Assembly (NCBI GenBank): GCA_038030265.1
Contig: CM075943.1
Coordinates: forward strand, 23,312,001-23,376,000
Reading direction: 5' to 3'
From: Corythucha ciliata
Lineage: Eukaryota; Arthropoda; Insecta; Hemiptera; Tingidae
DNA length: 64,000 bases
The stretch's first letter is position 1; each line of letters begins with the position of its first letter. A program made the position numbers and the translations under genes. This document shows positions 1 through 11,594 of the stretch, piece after piece. A model generated the notes under the pieces. The model searched no databases. It was not told the origin of the DNA and worked only from the letters and a program-made list of their open reading frames with translations.

Positions 1-2683
1 TAAAAAATGCATTAGAGTTGCTACGAACTTTGGACTATTGCGAAACATAAAACAATGAGAAACAGAGGAGACAGGATGAAAGAAGTCCCCTTTTTTTCCC
101 CCCCTGCGCACTTTGAAACATCTCTTCATCAGACATTCAGGGATTGGCCTTTATCCAGAGGAATATTCTAGCAACCATAGAAATGAGCGTTCTCTCTAGA
201 GGCCTCTCTCTCTCTGCTTTGTAATCAATCGAGCGAATGCCGCAGCTCTGCAGGGGAAGACATGGAGGAGAGACCAGCGATAGCGACGTTTGATTGCACT
301 ATACGATAGTCACGTCGGGTGATTAACACCGAAAAAAATTAATTATACAAACCGCTCACCCCGGGGAAAATTTCCAAGAGATCCCTACACAAAAAATAAA
401 AAAAAGGGGAGCCCTCCAGGTGGGGGAAAAGTCGGAAAGGGAACCACCCACCGGTCAACCCACTGAGCCACCCGAGCGGGTGGGAGTTGGCGGAAACCAC
501 CCACCGACTATATAACCCGAGCGCCGGCACTCGAAAAACCACTTCAAGTCAAGAAGTCAAAAGGGAAACACCACTTCAGCCTGCGAACGGACGACTCGAC
601 TGGGATACAGTGCGACACTCCAGCGGCTTCGAAGACTGGGAACTCCAGAACACTTCAAGTCGAGAAGTCAAACGGGAAACATCCCAGCAACCTGGACTAG
701 ATCTTCAGCCAGCGAACGGACAACTCGACTGGGAAACAGTACGACACTCCAGCGGCTTGATCTACTGGGAACTCCAGGCCACCCGACTATCCGGAAGTAC
801 AACAGTGACGACGCAGTCTTCCCGAAGCGAAGGATCGCTCACCAAAAATCACGCCGTACGGGAAAACGTCCAGCGGTCAATTGAGACGAATCTTGACCGC
901 TCGTGACGTCACACCCTACCAAGGCATCAACGGGCAAAGCCTGTTGGGAACCTTTCCGACCCCTCAGTGATTCGATCCTGACCGGTTGGTATAAGGCTGA
1001 CACTGATCGAGGCCTCTTACCCCGTTTTGTTTTTTTTCGCGACCAGTGGTGCGGATAACCTTATGGGAACCTTCCAAGCTCTACTCCGTTGAGAAGACTC
1101 CGGACGCTTGTTGAAGTGGACACCCTATTGTGGATTAGACCGCCCCTGATTCAAGTCGTCATAAACCTGACGCATAGATCCAAGCAAATCAGACTGATAA
1201 CCAGGGGCGGCTCGTCCACTAGGGCATTTGGGCACACGCCCCACCAAAAATAGGACCAAAAAAATATGCCAAAAAAGTATTTGAAAGGCGAAAACTGACT
1301 GCTCTAAAGCCATATAATTAGACATTGAAATGGCTCTTAAAGAGATTAATTGTTTTTAAAAAGAAATAATTCAACGAAGAAAGTTCTACGCTGTAATTGA
1401 TGAATTTTAAAAAATGCATTAGAGTTGCTACGAACTTTGGACTATTGCGAAACATAAAACAATGAGAAACAGAGGAGACAGGATGAAAGAAGTCCCCTTT
1501 TTTTCCCCCCCTGCGCACTTTGAAACATCTCTTCATCAGACATTCAGGGATTGGCCTTTATCCAGAGGAATATTCTAGCAACCATAGAAATGAGCGTTCT
1601 CTCTAGAGGCCTCTCTCTCTCTGCTTTGTAATCAATCGAGCGAATGCCGCAGCTCTGCAGGGGAAGACATGGAGGAGAGACCAGCGATAGCGACGTTTGA
1701 TTGCACTATACGATAGTCACGTCGGGTGATTAACACCGAAAAAAATTAATTATACAAACCGCTCACCCCAGGGAAAATTTCCAAGAGATCCCTACACAAA
1801 AAATAAAAAATAAAAAAAAGGGGAGCCCTCCAGGTGGGGGAAAAGTCGGAAAGGGAACCACCCACCGGTCAACCCACTGAGCCACCCGAGCGGGTGGGAG
1901 TTGGCGGAAACCACCCACCGACTATATAACCCGAGCGCCGGCACTCGAAAAACCACTTCAAGTCAAGAAGTCAAAAGGGAAACACCACTTCAGCCTGCGA
2001 ACGGACGACTCGACTGGGATACAGTGCGACACTCCAGCGGCTTCGAAGACTGGGAACTCCAGAACACTTCAAGTCGAGAAGTCAAACGGGAAACATCCCA
2101 GCAACCTGGACTAGATCTTCAGCCAGCGAACGGACAACTCGACTGGGAAACAGTACGACACTCCAGCGGCTTGATCTACTGGGAACTCCAGGCCACCCGA
2201 CGATCCGGAAGTACAACAGTGACGACGCAGTCTTCCCGAAGCGAAGGATCGCTCACCAAAAATCACGCCGTACGGGAAAACGTCCAGCGGTCAATTGAGA
2301 CGAATCTTGACCGCTCGTGACGTCACACCCTACCAAGGCATCAACGGGCAAAGCCTGTTGGGAACCTTTCCGACCCCTCAGTGATTCGATCCTGACCGGT
2401 TGGTATAAGGCTGACCCTGATCGAGGCCTCTTACCCCGTTTTGTTTTTTTTCGCGACCAGTGGTGCGGATAACCTTATGGGAACCTTCCAAGCTCTACTC
2501 CGTTGAGAAGACTCCGGACGCTTGTTGAAGTGGACACCCTATTGTGGATTAGACCGCCCCTGATTCAAGTCGTCATAAACCTGACGCATAGATCCAAGCA
2601 AATCAGACTGATAACCAGGGGCGGCTCGTCCACTAGGGCATTTGGGCACACGCCCCACCAAAAATAGGACCAAAAAAATATGC
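1..2683. repeat. Tandem array, 1.41-kb unit, right end
   Basis: Bases 1-1275 recur almost exactly at 1408-2683. The visible differences are a few substitutions and one 7-bp A-rich insertion near 1807. The stretch 1276-1407 is present once and probably belongs to the start of each unit, so the window opens inside an array whose earlier copies lie to the left. Each unit contains LTR-like sequence with a TATA box and, at its right end, about 60 bp of the left end of a hAT element. The duplication therefore happened after the hAT insertion and is recent, judged by near identity. A collapsed or expanded assembly cannot be excluded. Confidence 0.9.
509..515 (+). promoter_or_regulatory. TATA box of LTR-like repeat, unit 1
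   Basis: TATATAA sits between a GC-rich upstream block and a downstream block of internal repeats. The second unit has the identical motif at 1923-1929. Placement fits an LTR promoter; no transcription start can be shown. Confidence 0.4.
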
Positions 2684-4311
2684 AAAAAAACGAAGAAAAA
2701 AGGGCAAAATGACTTCAGAAAAATTAGAAATTCCAGAAAAAATAAATAAAAAGTTAGCTTCTTTTTTGCAATTTTCAGAAATTACCTTCTCATTTTGCTT
2801 CCAACAGGCGGAGATTCAACCGTTCTTGGTGGAAGAGAAACCACCATATATTTCAAGGGCCCCGAACGCACAGAAAATTTGGTGCGCAAAAGGCTCTATT
2901 CCCGCCCTTCCCTTCGACGCTTCATCCACAAATCCGGGCACCAACCCGGGGCTCCAATGCATTTCTATGTGGAGCTGGGAATGAGCGTTCGACAACTTTT
3001 ACTCTTTGTAGAAGTGTTGACGTTTCATTGAGCTGGGTTTAGTATGGGTAGAGAACCTTAGTATGGGGAGTGGAAAAACGTTGTCTAGTAGTGATAGGAG
3101 GGAAAAGGAACCTCTCGGTCTTCTCCAGATTTCAGCCGGTTTTCACCTTTTCACTTTTCAGTCGGTGTATTGTTTATTGTTGTCGTGTCGGTATTTTTTT
3201 CTTTCCTTCGAGGTGCTCTTTGTGATTTGTGCGAGGTAGTTCAGTATTTTAATGTGCGCAGTTTCAAATTTCACATTTAAATAAAGGAGAACAAGTGTGT
3301 TAATTCAGCAACCCAGGTACGCAGTTTCAAGTTAGTTTTAGCTAGGTATTTTCTCGAGAGGATTGTGATCAAGAATCTTGGTCGATTGACTCCTTCTCTA
3401 AATTTGACGCCGACAGCTAGTAAAGGAAAAGGCAAACCATCCGGAACTCGAAATGTAGACACATATTCAAAAGCTGAGTGGTTCGACACGTCCAAGTGGT
3501 GTCGGGTTTGAGTTTTCTCAAATGGCCATGCAGGGCAATACCTATTGAACGCTTGTGTATGCCCGTTGTCCAACAAATAATTTATCCGAAGCCCGAACTT
3601 TTCCCTCAAGGCATTCTGGCTTTTACCTACACGACGAATTCCTATTCGTGAACTACTATGCAGCCTATGATTGAAAAGTAAAGCATAAACGAAATCCGCT
3701 TTCTCGCCGAGATTTTTAATAAATGATTTTTATGAATATGACGTGCCCCACCCCGTCAAGAGGCACGAGCCGCCACTGCTGATAACCTTTCGGGAACCTT
3801 CCAAGTTTCGATATATCCGTTGAGAAGACTCCGGACGCTTGTTGAAGGGAAACCCTATCGTGGACCTGACCACCGATAGGCATTCGTGCCAGACCGTAGA
3901 GAAGACTCCGGTTATTATTTTTATTCATTCCCTCAACCTCGGTGGAGCTTGATAGATACTACGGGGCTTAGCGACACTTGTGTCTGCCCCAGAATTCATC
4001 GAGTAGACCGATGCCCTGTCCTTGCCGAACCCGGCGAAGAATACGACACCGGACCGGACCTAACCGATCAAGGACCGGTCGACTCCGATCACTACGGACA
4101 GCACCAAGGGACGCTAACGAACCATTAGCTCGACAAGAGGATCTGCAACAGCGCGAAGGGATGCTACCAGACCGACAGTCGCGAGCTCCACGCACCCGAA
4201 CGACCGGAAACCGTTAAAGAAGAGAATTGTTTTTATTTTTCCGAAACAAAAATTGTAAATCAGTTGTATTATATTGAGAATATATTGGGGCCTGTTACCC
4301 AAAGCAAACTA
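1735..4311 (+). mobile_element. LTR-like sequence, interrupted by a hAT element
   Basis: A TATATAA box lies at 1923-1929 (509-515 in the first unit) and is followed by internally repeated sequence, as in the promoter and R parts of an LTR. One repeat, about 120 bp, is tandemly duplicated (537-652 and about 649-775 in the first unit). Another, about 90 bp, occurs at 2469-2555 and again at 3779-3875 on the far side of the hAT insertion. The sequence reaches CTACA at about 4311 and is followed at once by TGGCGACCG, which resembles the tRNA-Arg primer-binding site of Ty3/gypsy elements of the mdg1/412 group. No gag or pol follows. The LTR identity is inferred and its 5' end is uncertain. The 139-codon open frame in each unit (487-906 and 1901-2320) lies in this region and resembles no protein known to me. 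Confidence 0.5.
2616..3778. mobile_element. hAT-type non-autonomous transposon, 1163 bp
   Basis: The element starts CAGGGGCGGCTCGTCC and ends with the inverse of CAGTGGCGGCTCGTGCC; the similarity continues inward through a GGGGCGTG/GGGGCACG block. It is bounded by a perfect 8-bp target duplication CTGATAAC (2608-2615 and 3779-3786), which is diagnostic for the hAT superfamily. No transposase frame is visible, so it needs a helper. It lies inside the LTR-like sequence, whose 90-bp internal repeat resumes directly after it. Short open frames at 2709-3031 are not recognised. Confidence 0.88.
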
Positions 4312-6569
4312 CAGGTGGCGACCGTTAATTTCTTGCATCTTCAACCCTCATCTTCGGGTCGTCCGAACGACCCCCATCAAGCCACACCGCGTCAATAGAG
4401 ACAGTTTTTCTGTAATGTTGTTACTGATCGTGCCGGAAGAATGTACCTATACCTGCGTATTATATTATGATCGCTTAAAAGGTTTTGCGGTCCATAGCAT
4501 CCACAGTAAACGTTTGAGCTTAGAGTTAGCTTTTGAAATCGGTTGACACAAATTTTGACAAAAGTTGACTTCGGTGGCACTAAGAGGGAGGGGGATTAAA
4601 CTAATGTTTCAAAGCCAAAAATATGGTACTTGAGTGATCCAAAGTACTAGTCTTGGCCTACATGTGCAGAGGTTGGAACGACACTGAGGTAAATAATATT
4701 TCATTTGAATTTATGTTTCCTGCCTATCTAGATTCTTGACTTTTGACTAACATTGACAAGGTGTTTCCTTCAGCCCCCCCCCCCCGCCGAAAGCAAACTT
4801 TTACTCAGTAGAACAATTCACCGTGTCAAAAAGTAACCGAAAAATACGTCCAAACTATTTAAACTCGACTCTCGCAGTTTATTAAAAGGGGTGAGTAGAG
4901 GTGCACCAGTTGGAAAGGAAAGCTATTTACACGCTCAACTCCGGTCACGGAAAGTTGAATGGATGCGGAAAATAAGGTGGGTTACGGTGGAGGTAGAGTA
5001 GGGGATACGTTTACAAAAAATTGGGTGGGCGAACGGAAGAAAATGCCAGCAGTTTAATGAGTTGCAATGAGGTCTGTCAGTCATGTTAGATCGATGTCCT
5101 TTGCCGTTTTTTGGTAGTCTTTCAGTGCAGTACCTCCACCCACGCTCTATATACAACGAGAGAATATACCGAGGTACCTTCTAGTTCTAGACACGGATGT
5201 CATTCCATGATGACCGAACAAAAAGAAAGAAAGAAAAACATGGGAAGTAAAAAGTTCATAAATCAAACGGAAGACAGTTTATCCCGTTTTCGTTTTCATA
5301 CTGAATTGACTTTCAAGCTTAACGAGAACTACCGTGTTTTTTTTCTGTTTTTTTCTCCCTCTCACTGACAAATGTCCCAAAAAACGACAATAAGTCTGGC
5401 TTTTTCCTTTCTTTTTTAGTTTCCGCTAAAAAAAAAAAAAAAAAGCCTAGGCCAGCCCATTGCATTACATCAAGTTTTCATAATTATGAAGAAATTATAA
5501 AGACTGTAGTGGTGGCGGAAGTATACCTACTTGAACGTTGTGTGAAGGGGGAGGGAGCAAATATTTAACCTCACCCCCCACACACCATTGCAATCCGTTC
5601 AAATCGTGAGTAATATTTTATTATTGCTTGCTTCAAGAGCGTGAATTTGAATGTGCTCTGTTGAATTTGCCACCAAAATCACCGCTGAATGGTGGCCAGA
5701 TTTTTTCTCCTTATTCCCTGCTCAGTGCTCACCTTTCTGGGTTAGTACCCGATGGGAGGAACTTTTTTGCTTGATCATACCGCCGTTGCTTAAAGCTATT
5801 GCTCATAATGTCTGGTCGCCCCTCCTTAACATGGTTTAATTCGTCAGCCAAAATGCAAGCTAAAATCCTAATTAGGCGTAATTTGACTGGACGCACCTTC
5901 ATCAACATCATCAACTTTCACACTTCATCACCATTCCGCTTTTTGTTTTCCTCGGTCTCAGAGGAAACGACACGGTAATGGTACAACTGGGTTTTGCTTA
6001 ATTTATTTCGGATAAGTGATTTTAAATTGCTTCAATCTTGTCCAGTTCGAAAAATGGAGGGGCAAGGAGAGTACGTGAGAATACATTTTAGTTTTCCGAC
6101 CCCAACTGGTTAGAAAATGTAGCCATTGGGAAAATAGCGCTTTCCTGTATTTTGATTTCAAGACTTGGTTTACTCACGAAAAGGAGGCTTTTCAGAAGGT
6201 TTATGGCTACGTTGAATTTGATTGCTGTGGAATCCACTGTCCATTTCCCTAGTTAGTCACATACATGAGATTCCCCTCTCAACTCCTCGAGTGCTCGCAG
6301 GCATTCGGCAGCGCTGAAATCACGATGGCTCTCGTCGCAGAGTCCCTCACAGCGTCGCCGCCTGGTTCGCTGTAGTCTCTTCGACCGGACGAGATAGGCC
6401 CTCCGGATGCTTGCGATCCATTCAAATCGTAAGTACAATTTATAGTATTGTTGCGTATTTCATTCGAGTGACAGCCTCATCGCTGAATTTATCCCAAAAA
6501 CCCTTATCCAAAAGTAACCTTTTCTATCCAAAGGCACCTTTACATGCAAGCTTTCAAAAGCTCAGCTGT
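4312..6569. other. Unassigned AT-rich sequence
   Basis: No coding similarity is visible. There is a 12-C run at 4774-4785 and a poly-A tract near 5429. Two short similar segments (about 5588-5625 and 6411-6450) share a CAAATCGT(G/A)AGTA core that resembles a splice donor. A CpG-rich patch occupies 6280-6430. Confidence 0.5.
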
Positions 6570-6631
6570 GGGCTTCAACCAATCAGAGCGCTCCGAGTAC
6601 ACAGCGCGGAGCACTCTGATTGGTTGAGCCC
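6570..6631. repeat. Short foldback element
   Basis: A GGGCTTCAACCAATCAGAG arm is repeated inverted after a short loop, giving a hairpin of about 62 bp. It lies less than 25 bp before the next MITE, so the two could be parts of one compound insertion. The ends are not defined by a target duplication. Confidence 0.6.
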
Positions 6632-6652
6632 AAAGTCATATGGAAAACCAAC

Positions 6653-6768
6653 CCCCCTATTCTGTAACTTTTAACGCGTGCGTTAGCGAAATAAACAAGG
6701 TGAATAATTGAAAGTAATCAGCTGAGAAAATTTGCTAACGCACGCGTTAAGAGTTACAGAATAGCCCC
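6653..6768. mobile_element. Palindromic MITE, family A, intact copy
   Basis: The arms begin CCTATTCTGTAACTTTTAA and continue CGCGTGCGTTAGC; the inverse arm ends GAGTTACAGAATAG. The short centre includes GGTGAATAATTGAAAGTAAT. This is the uninterrupted reference for two further copies at about 20440-20798 and 20934-22075 that are broken by later insertions. It has no coding capacity. Confidence 0.85.
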
Positions 6769-7954
6769 CGGTCATTAAACTTTGTATTATTTGTATGTTA
6801 AAAAAATGAAGTGGTTCGTGGGTTGGGATTTTTGCTCCAATAATCCAATATTTAACATACCGTTTACACTATCGGTATCACTAGTTCCTCTATGACCGGC
6901 AGACAGCGTCTTCCTTAGCTACAACCGCCAATAAGTAAACAGAGAAAGTGATCATATGGTGGCAGCATTGGTAATAAAAACACATCACATACGTTCAACA
7001 ATTATTGAGAGTGCCCCTTCTGTACGTATTAGTACAGTAATTATTCTATGCCCACAGCTCAGCTTTTTTTAGCTTGCATGTGAAGGCGGCTTAATTGCGC
7101 AGGAGCCGATTGACTAGGAGGAATAAGTATTTCTTTCGAGCGTATCGTCGTTCCTAAGCCCATTTCTTCTAATTTCAGTGTGCACCTAATAGAAAGTGTT
7201 TAGTTTTAACGAATTCTTCCGCCAGAATGCTTCGGAAAGTATTAAATTGGACGCAATCCAAGAAGGCCCCAAAGTCCCTCGCCCACCGGTCGTCCACGTC
7301 ATCCATGTCACACCCCTTACCTCAATGGAAGCGTTGCCGGTGCTTTCCGCAATGAAAAATTCAAGGACGCGTACACACTAAGCACGCATTCCCGCGTTCA
7401 GGCTAGCCTCACCGGCCGCCCGGAGCGTGTAAACCAGATTTTGACATTATCGAGATCAGGAGCGTTAGCGTTACGAGAAATCTTTCCGTGAGGGGCGAAT
7501 CTAACCATTCTCGCGATGGGCGGTTGAAGAGGGTCCCTTTCCTTATGGATGAAATATTACTGTAATTCGTTACATACCCTAATCACATAAACTGGGGCCA
7601 CACTTAACGTACCCAATTTTCTTTTTTATCAGCCCTCGTGATGGGGAGGGGAATCCACCGCCCCCCTCCCAGGTGCCTGACTGAGGTCGACTGCAACTTT
7701 AAGTGACATGTGGTGACTTCAAGGTGCCGTAGAACACCGATTTTCGTTTTGCAGCTTCCTCACCACGCATACCACGTGAAAGATAATGATGAAGGTGAAG
7801 GGTTATGAAATGATGATGAATAAGGAAGATGATATACATACGTCGATTGTAATTTTTTGCAACGCATTTTATTCAATAGATATACATTTTTTTACTCTGC
7901 ATAACGCTAAAACTGAAGTTCACAGCCACTAATTAATCCACCTTAAAATAAGTA
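6769..7954. other. Unassigned sequence
   Basis: I see no recognisable gene, transposon end or tandem repeat here. Short open frames such as 7196-7381 show no family motif. Confidence 0.4.
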
Positions 7955-8074
7955 ATAGCGTTTTCATTTACATAAAATTATGTTCCAGAGCAATTCATTC
8001 CACCTGTCTGAATTCAGAGACGAGTGGAAATGAACTGCTCTAGAGCACAATTTTGTGCAAAATGGAAAACGCTA
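7955..8074. mobile_element. Foldback MITE, GCGTTTTC family
   Basis: The arms read TAGCGTTTTCATTT and its inverse AAATGGAAAACGCTA, with inner GAGCAATTCATTCCACC against GGTGGAAATGAACTGCTC (allowing mismatches). TA at each edge could be a TA target duplication, as for Tc1/mariner-type MITEs. A related copy lies at 23717-23855. Confidence 0.78.
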
Positions 8075-9160
8075 TAGGTTTTTTCCACCCTGTACAAACT
8101 TGTAGAAACAAGACAACACAATATTGGATGGCAATATCCAAAATTAAAAACCGATATTAGGCGATAAATTCTTCTGGAAAGCCCTCGTGTTCATAAATAT
8201 TTGACTTCCCTTGCCGGATAACTTGAAAGTACAGATAATGCCCTACCACGTTACCAGGCTAAATTGCCAGTTTTTGAGAAAGGATGAGAAGAATAATAAG
8301 TTAGAAAAGTTATGTTGGGAACAGTTTTGCATATGGTGATTCTGTACGGGCTACATTAGAAAATAAGTATAACCCCTTGGGCACACACTATAAGGATCTT
8401 GAATTGTTCATCTAAAAATGTGGCACCCTCCCCCACTTTTGTGATACCCCACATCATCGATATTGTAATAACACGAGGAATTGTGGTTTGATCTATTATA
8501 TGTAGGAATTCTGAGAATCGAAAGAGGAAAATCTTCGGTCTTCGTTGGAGTGATGAGGGGATATTATATGGGAGGAGAAAAATTTTCGTGAAAAAAGAAA
8601 AAAACCAAGAGTAAGAGAAATCCCCAGGAAAATAGAAAAGCGTGGCGCGCTGTGAGAAGAATGAACTTTTATTTTGACTTCGACGGGCAAAGGTGGGGAA
8701 GAAAAAAAAAAAAGTTTAGATAGCTGATGGAAAAGAAAAATGTATTCTCGGTTTGGTGGTTGTTGAAGTAATGGAAGGATTACTACCAAGAAGATACACC
8801 TGTGTCACACGGGCAGATTGCACAGTGCGAAGGTACTGAAGGAAAGGTTGAATGAAACTGAAGAAGAGGAGGGCAAACTTGTCACCGAAAAACCACGGAA
8901 TGTCTTTTGAAATACAGGGGCAAGGGAAAAGAAGACGGAAATGGAAGAAAAGAGGAAATAAACTCGTGAAAAAAGGAAAAAATCTTTTGACGTGGATACA
9001 TCCGTAGCTTCGTTATAGGGGGTGCATTTGTAAGCTCAGCCTTATAATAAGGCAACCAGTGAAAAGGGTTATATAATTAGTGTTAGTTGTGTGGTCGTGA
9101 GAACTATCAAAATAGCTATTAGGTATAATCTTTATGGCAACACCATAACAATACTTATAA
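8075..9160. other. Unassigned sequence, purine-rich part
   Basis: Bases 8500-9000 are strongly A/G-rich on the plus strand, so the minus frame at 8496-8789 is low in complexity. No gene or element end is recognised. Confidence 0.4.
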
Positions 9161-9292
9161 CCGTATTCAGAGATCTTCCTTATCGGAGCCTTAACTTAAG
9201 TTGTGCAGAGATCAAACGGTTTATTTAAATGCATCACCTGTTTTGAAGCACTTTAAGGTGGCCTTAAAGTTAAGGAATGTCTCTGAATACGG
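9161..9292. mobile_element. MITE of the CGTATTCAGA family, full copy
   Basis: Ends are CCGTATTCAGAGA and the inverse TCTCTGAATACGG, enclosing an A/T-rich centre with CACCTGTTTTGAAGC. Other members are at 9293-9357 (left half), 22578-22708, 34268-34353 (partial) and 42353-42488. It is non-coding. Confidence 0.78.
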
Positions 9293-9357
9293 CGTATTCA
9301 GAGACATTCCTTTATTTCAAGGCCTCCTTCAAGCGCTGCAAAACAGATGACGCTTTT
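9293..9357. mobile_element. MITE of the CGTATTCAGA family, half copy
   Basis: CGTATTCAGAGACATTCC directly abuts the right end of the preceding copy, head to head, so that the junction itself is a palindrome. The copy stops after about 65 bp. Confidence 0.65.
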
Positions 9358-9368
9358 TAACAGACCGA

Positions 9369-9490
9369 GGGCCGCATTCATAGGTTGTCACTAAAACTGC
9401 TTCAAATCGGTCGTTCTAATTAGTGATACATCTGTTTTGAATCGAAATAAGCAAATACTCAGCCTTAGTGACGACTACGAGTGCGGGCCC
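9369..9490. mobile_element. Foldback MITE with GGGCCGCATTC-type ends
   Basis: GGGCCGCATTCATAGGTTGT and the inverse of TTAGTGACGACTACGAGTGC bound a 122-bp hairpin. The centre contains two related TTTTGAA/TTCAAA half sites. No second copy was found in the window. Confidence 0.65.
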
Positions 9491-9513
9491 GAATGATTTT
9501 TCAACCACTTAAG

Positions 9514-9649
9514 TAACGGCGATTTCCATTCAATGCGATACACTCGTGTGGTGTATGTTTTCCCACCCGTCCTCTTTGAATTGAAACATAGGATCATGGA
9601 GAGGACGCTGCACTACACTTGTGTAATGTGTTGAATGGAAATCGCTATA
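9514..9649. mobile_element. Foldback MITE, CGATTTCCATTCAA family
   Basis: The arms read TAACGGCGATTTCCATTCAA and, inverted, TTATAGCGATTTCCATTCAA. The interior holds CCACCCGTCCTCT opposite AGAGGACG. TA edges suggest a TA target. Half copies occur at about 56898-56945 and 58606-58677. Confidence 0.78.
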
Positions 9650-11437
9650 AAGGTCTCGCCAAGGTTGGTTTCTTGCCAGGAAGAAGCCTCAAAAACAAAT
9701 TAAAATATTACGTTTTTTTTTATATCTACGCGAGTGACTGATAATTTCATTTTCTTCTACTTTTCTTCCTTCATCACCGCAAATAATTTTTCACAGCTAC
9801 CGAGTAACGTGAAGGCACGTTTGGGCGGATTACTTCTCGGTACTAAGTAGCTATGGTTAAAGGGGATGAGTGGTGAGCACAATAAAGTTTTGTGACCTTC
9901 TCTCTTCTTTAAATTATCTTAGCGAGTTCAATGTTGAATACGCGCGTAGAAGGACGCACCTGGTTAAGTTGATTAAAGTTGTTCAGACAATTGAGGCACA
10001 CACCTCACAGCAGCTAACTTCATTGGTGTAAGGAAGTTTGCCTTTTTATGATAATCTTTCTGTTAATTATTTTTTATTGTATTCATTACACACATTCATG
10101 GATGAGTTTGATCTATTTCAAAAGTGCTCGATAGTGAATATAATTGGTCCCTTTGGCCACCTCACACAGAGCTTTTCAACTCGAATTCCGAAAGCAATTT
10201 TCAAAGCGGTATTATAGAGATCCGAGCCTCGAGAGGTTTTACGTTTAGTTCTATCGCCCCGAGAAATATTGAATCTACGTAGAGCTTATGATATGTAAAT
10301 TTCCTTTCTCTTTGAAAGACTAACGGAACATCCCAGGTTCTAATGAATGAATTCGCCCTGAGAAATTTTATAGGACCCGAAACGAATGCGATCGAGAATC
10401 TCGAATTTTGCTATTTTTTCCACGAGTTCATGAGGTTTTCTTCCTACCTTCTTTTATCTTCATTAAATAGTAAAAAAAAGCCAACAATATTCAAACATTC
10501 TTCATTCTCAAACTTGATACGGTCTTATTTTTATCACCGCTTTGGCCTTTTCAACGCCCAAGTTCACCCTTTTCCGGACATGGAAGTTTTCTTAACGCTT
10601 CTGAATATCAACTACAATCCACCAAGAAAGGCTGACAGTATTAATGATATAACTTTTCGAACAAAAAAGAGATTGGATGAGAGGGGGGGGGGTGTTAAGT
10701 GGTGAAATACCAACCCTCTTTAGAAACCCAAAGTTTTTTTTTGTTTTTTTTTTATTTTACTCCTCTCCGAGAAGTTTCGAAGGGAAGATAGTGAAAGAAA
10801 GAGCCAAATCTCAAGAATAAATATTAGGGCGGGTTTTTCCCCGTGATCCGTCCCTAAATCGCTTTCTGTGTAAAGTTGGCTATTTATACCCCATATGATA
10901 GCAACAGTGTGATAGCCCGATTTAACTGGATTTAACCACCGTGCATAACTCTATTTACTTTTACTTTATCAAAGCAAAATGCTGAAATAACTTGGGCTAT
11001 GGTGCGTAGGAGGGGAACTGATAACAAGTGGCTTATCTATACAGCCTTCCAGTGGCTTGAGCTGATTTTTGGGGCAAGAACTGCTGGGATTGAGGCGGCT
11101 GAAAAACACTTGTTCTAAGAAAACTAAATGATCGAGGTTGAATTCTAATCAAATAGGTAATATTATTGGACATTCTCCTGTTTAAACTAATTTTTGTCTT
11201 CACCTCCAATAACATTATCTTAATGGCGTTTTCTATTTGCCAAGGCGGAATTGCTCTGGAGCGGAGCAAGTGACGTCATTGCTCGGGCATGGAGCAGCTC
11301 CAGAGCAGCAGAAGCTCCGGTAGAGAGCGGGTACGAATGGAATGACATTTTCGAGAAAAGGAGCAATTTTAACATGTTTCACGGTTATCGTAGAAAAATT
11401 CATATGTTTATTTTATAAGAATAGAAGCCTTATAGCT
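9650..11437. other. Unassigned sequence
   Basis: The plus frame at 10343-10705 (120 codons) resembles no known protein, has no exon-like borders and ends in a 10-G run (10683-10692). From about 11215 to 11320 the sequence includes ATGGCGTTTTCTATTTGCC and several CTCCAGAGC motifs shared with the repeats at 12.9, 14.4 and 28.5 kb, so a fragment of that repeat family is likely. Confidence 0.4.
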
Positions 11438-11570
11438 GGGGGTCAACCATGAGCTAGCGTTAAAAAATTAACGCAAGCGGTAACTAAGGACGCTCTATCA
11501 CAAATAATGTTAAAACGCCATAGATACCCGGTTTTGACGGTATTTTTACGCTAGCTCATGGTTGACCCCC
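11438..11570. mobile_element. Foldback MITE with GGGGGTCAACC ends
   Basis: GGGGGTCAACCATGAGCTAG is repeated inverted at the right end. The centre shares the pattern GCAAGCGG...CAAGGACGC with the foldback at 20799-20938, so the two are probably distant relatives despite different tips. Confidence 0.8.
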
Positions 11571-11594
11571 TGAAATTCAAAATAAAAAAAATTG

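Noticed and set aside
487..906. 139-codon frame repeated at 1901-2320 as a gene pair
   Set aside because: The frame starts just before the TATA box of an LTR-like repeat and consists of internal repeats; the second copy is only part of the recent duplication, so it gives no independent support for coding.
3886..4217. Overlapping frames on both strands as a GC-rich gene
   Set aside because: They lie in the LTR-like region, overlap in several frames, and show no protein family motif.
8496..8789. 97-codon minus frame with Phe/Ser-rich product
   Set aside because: The stretch is low-complexity purine-rich DNA; composition explains the open frame.
10343..10705. 120-codon plus frame as a gene
   Set aside because: It has no family resemblance and runs into a 10-G homopolymer before its stop; it could be chance in AT-rich DNA.
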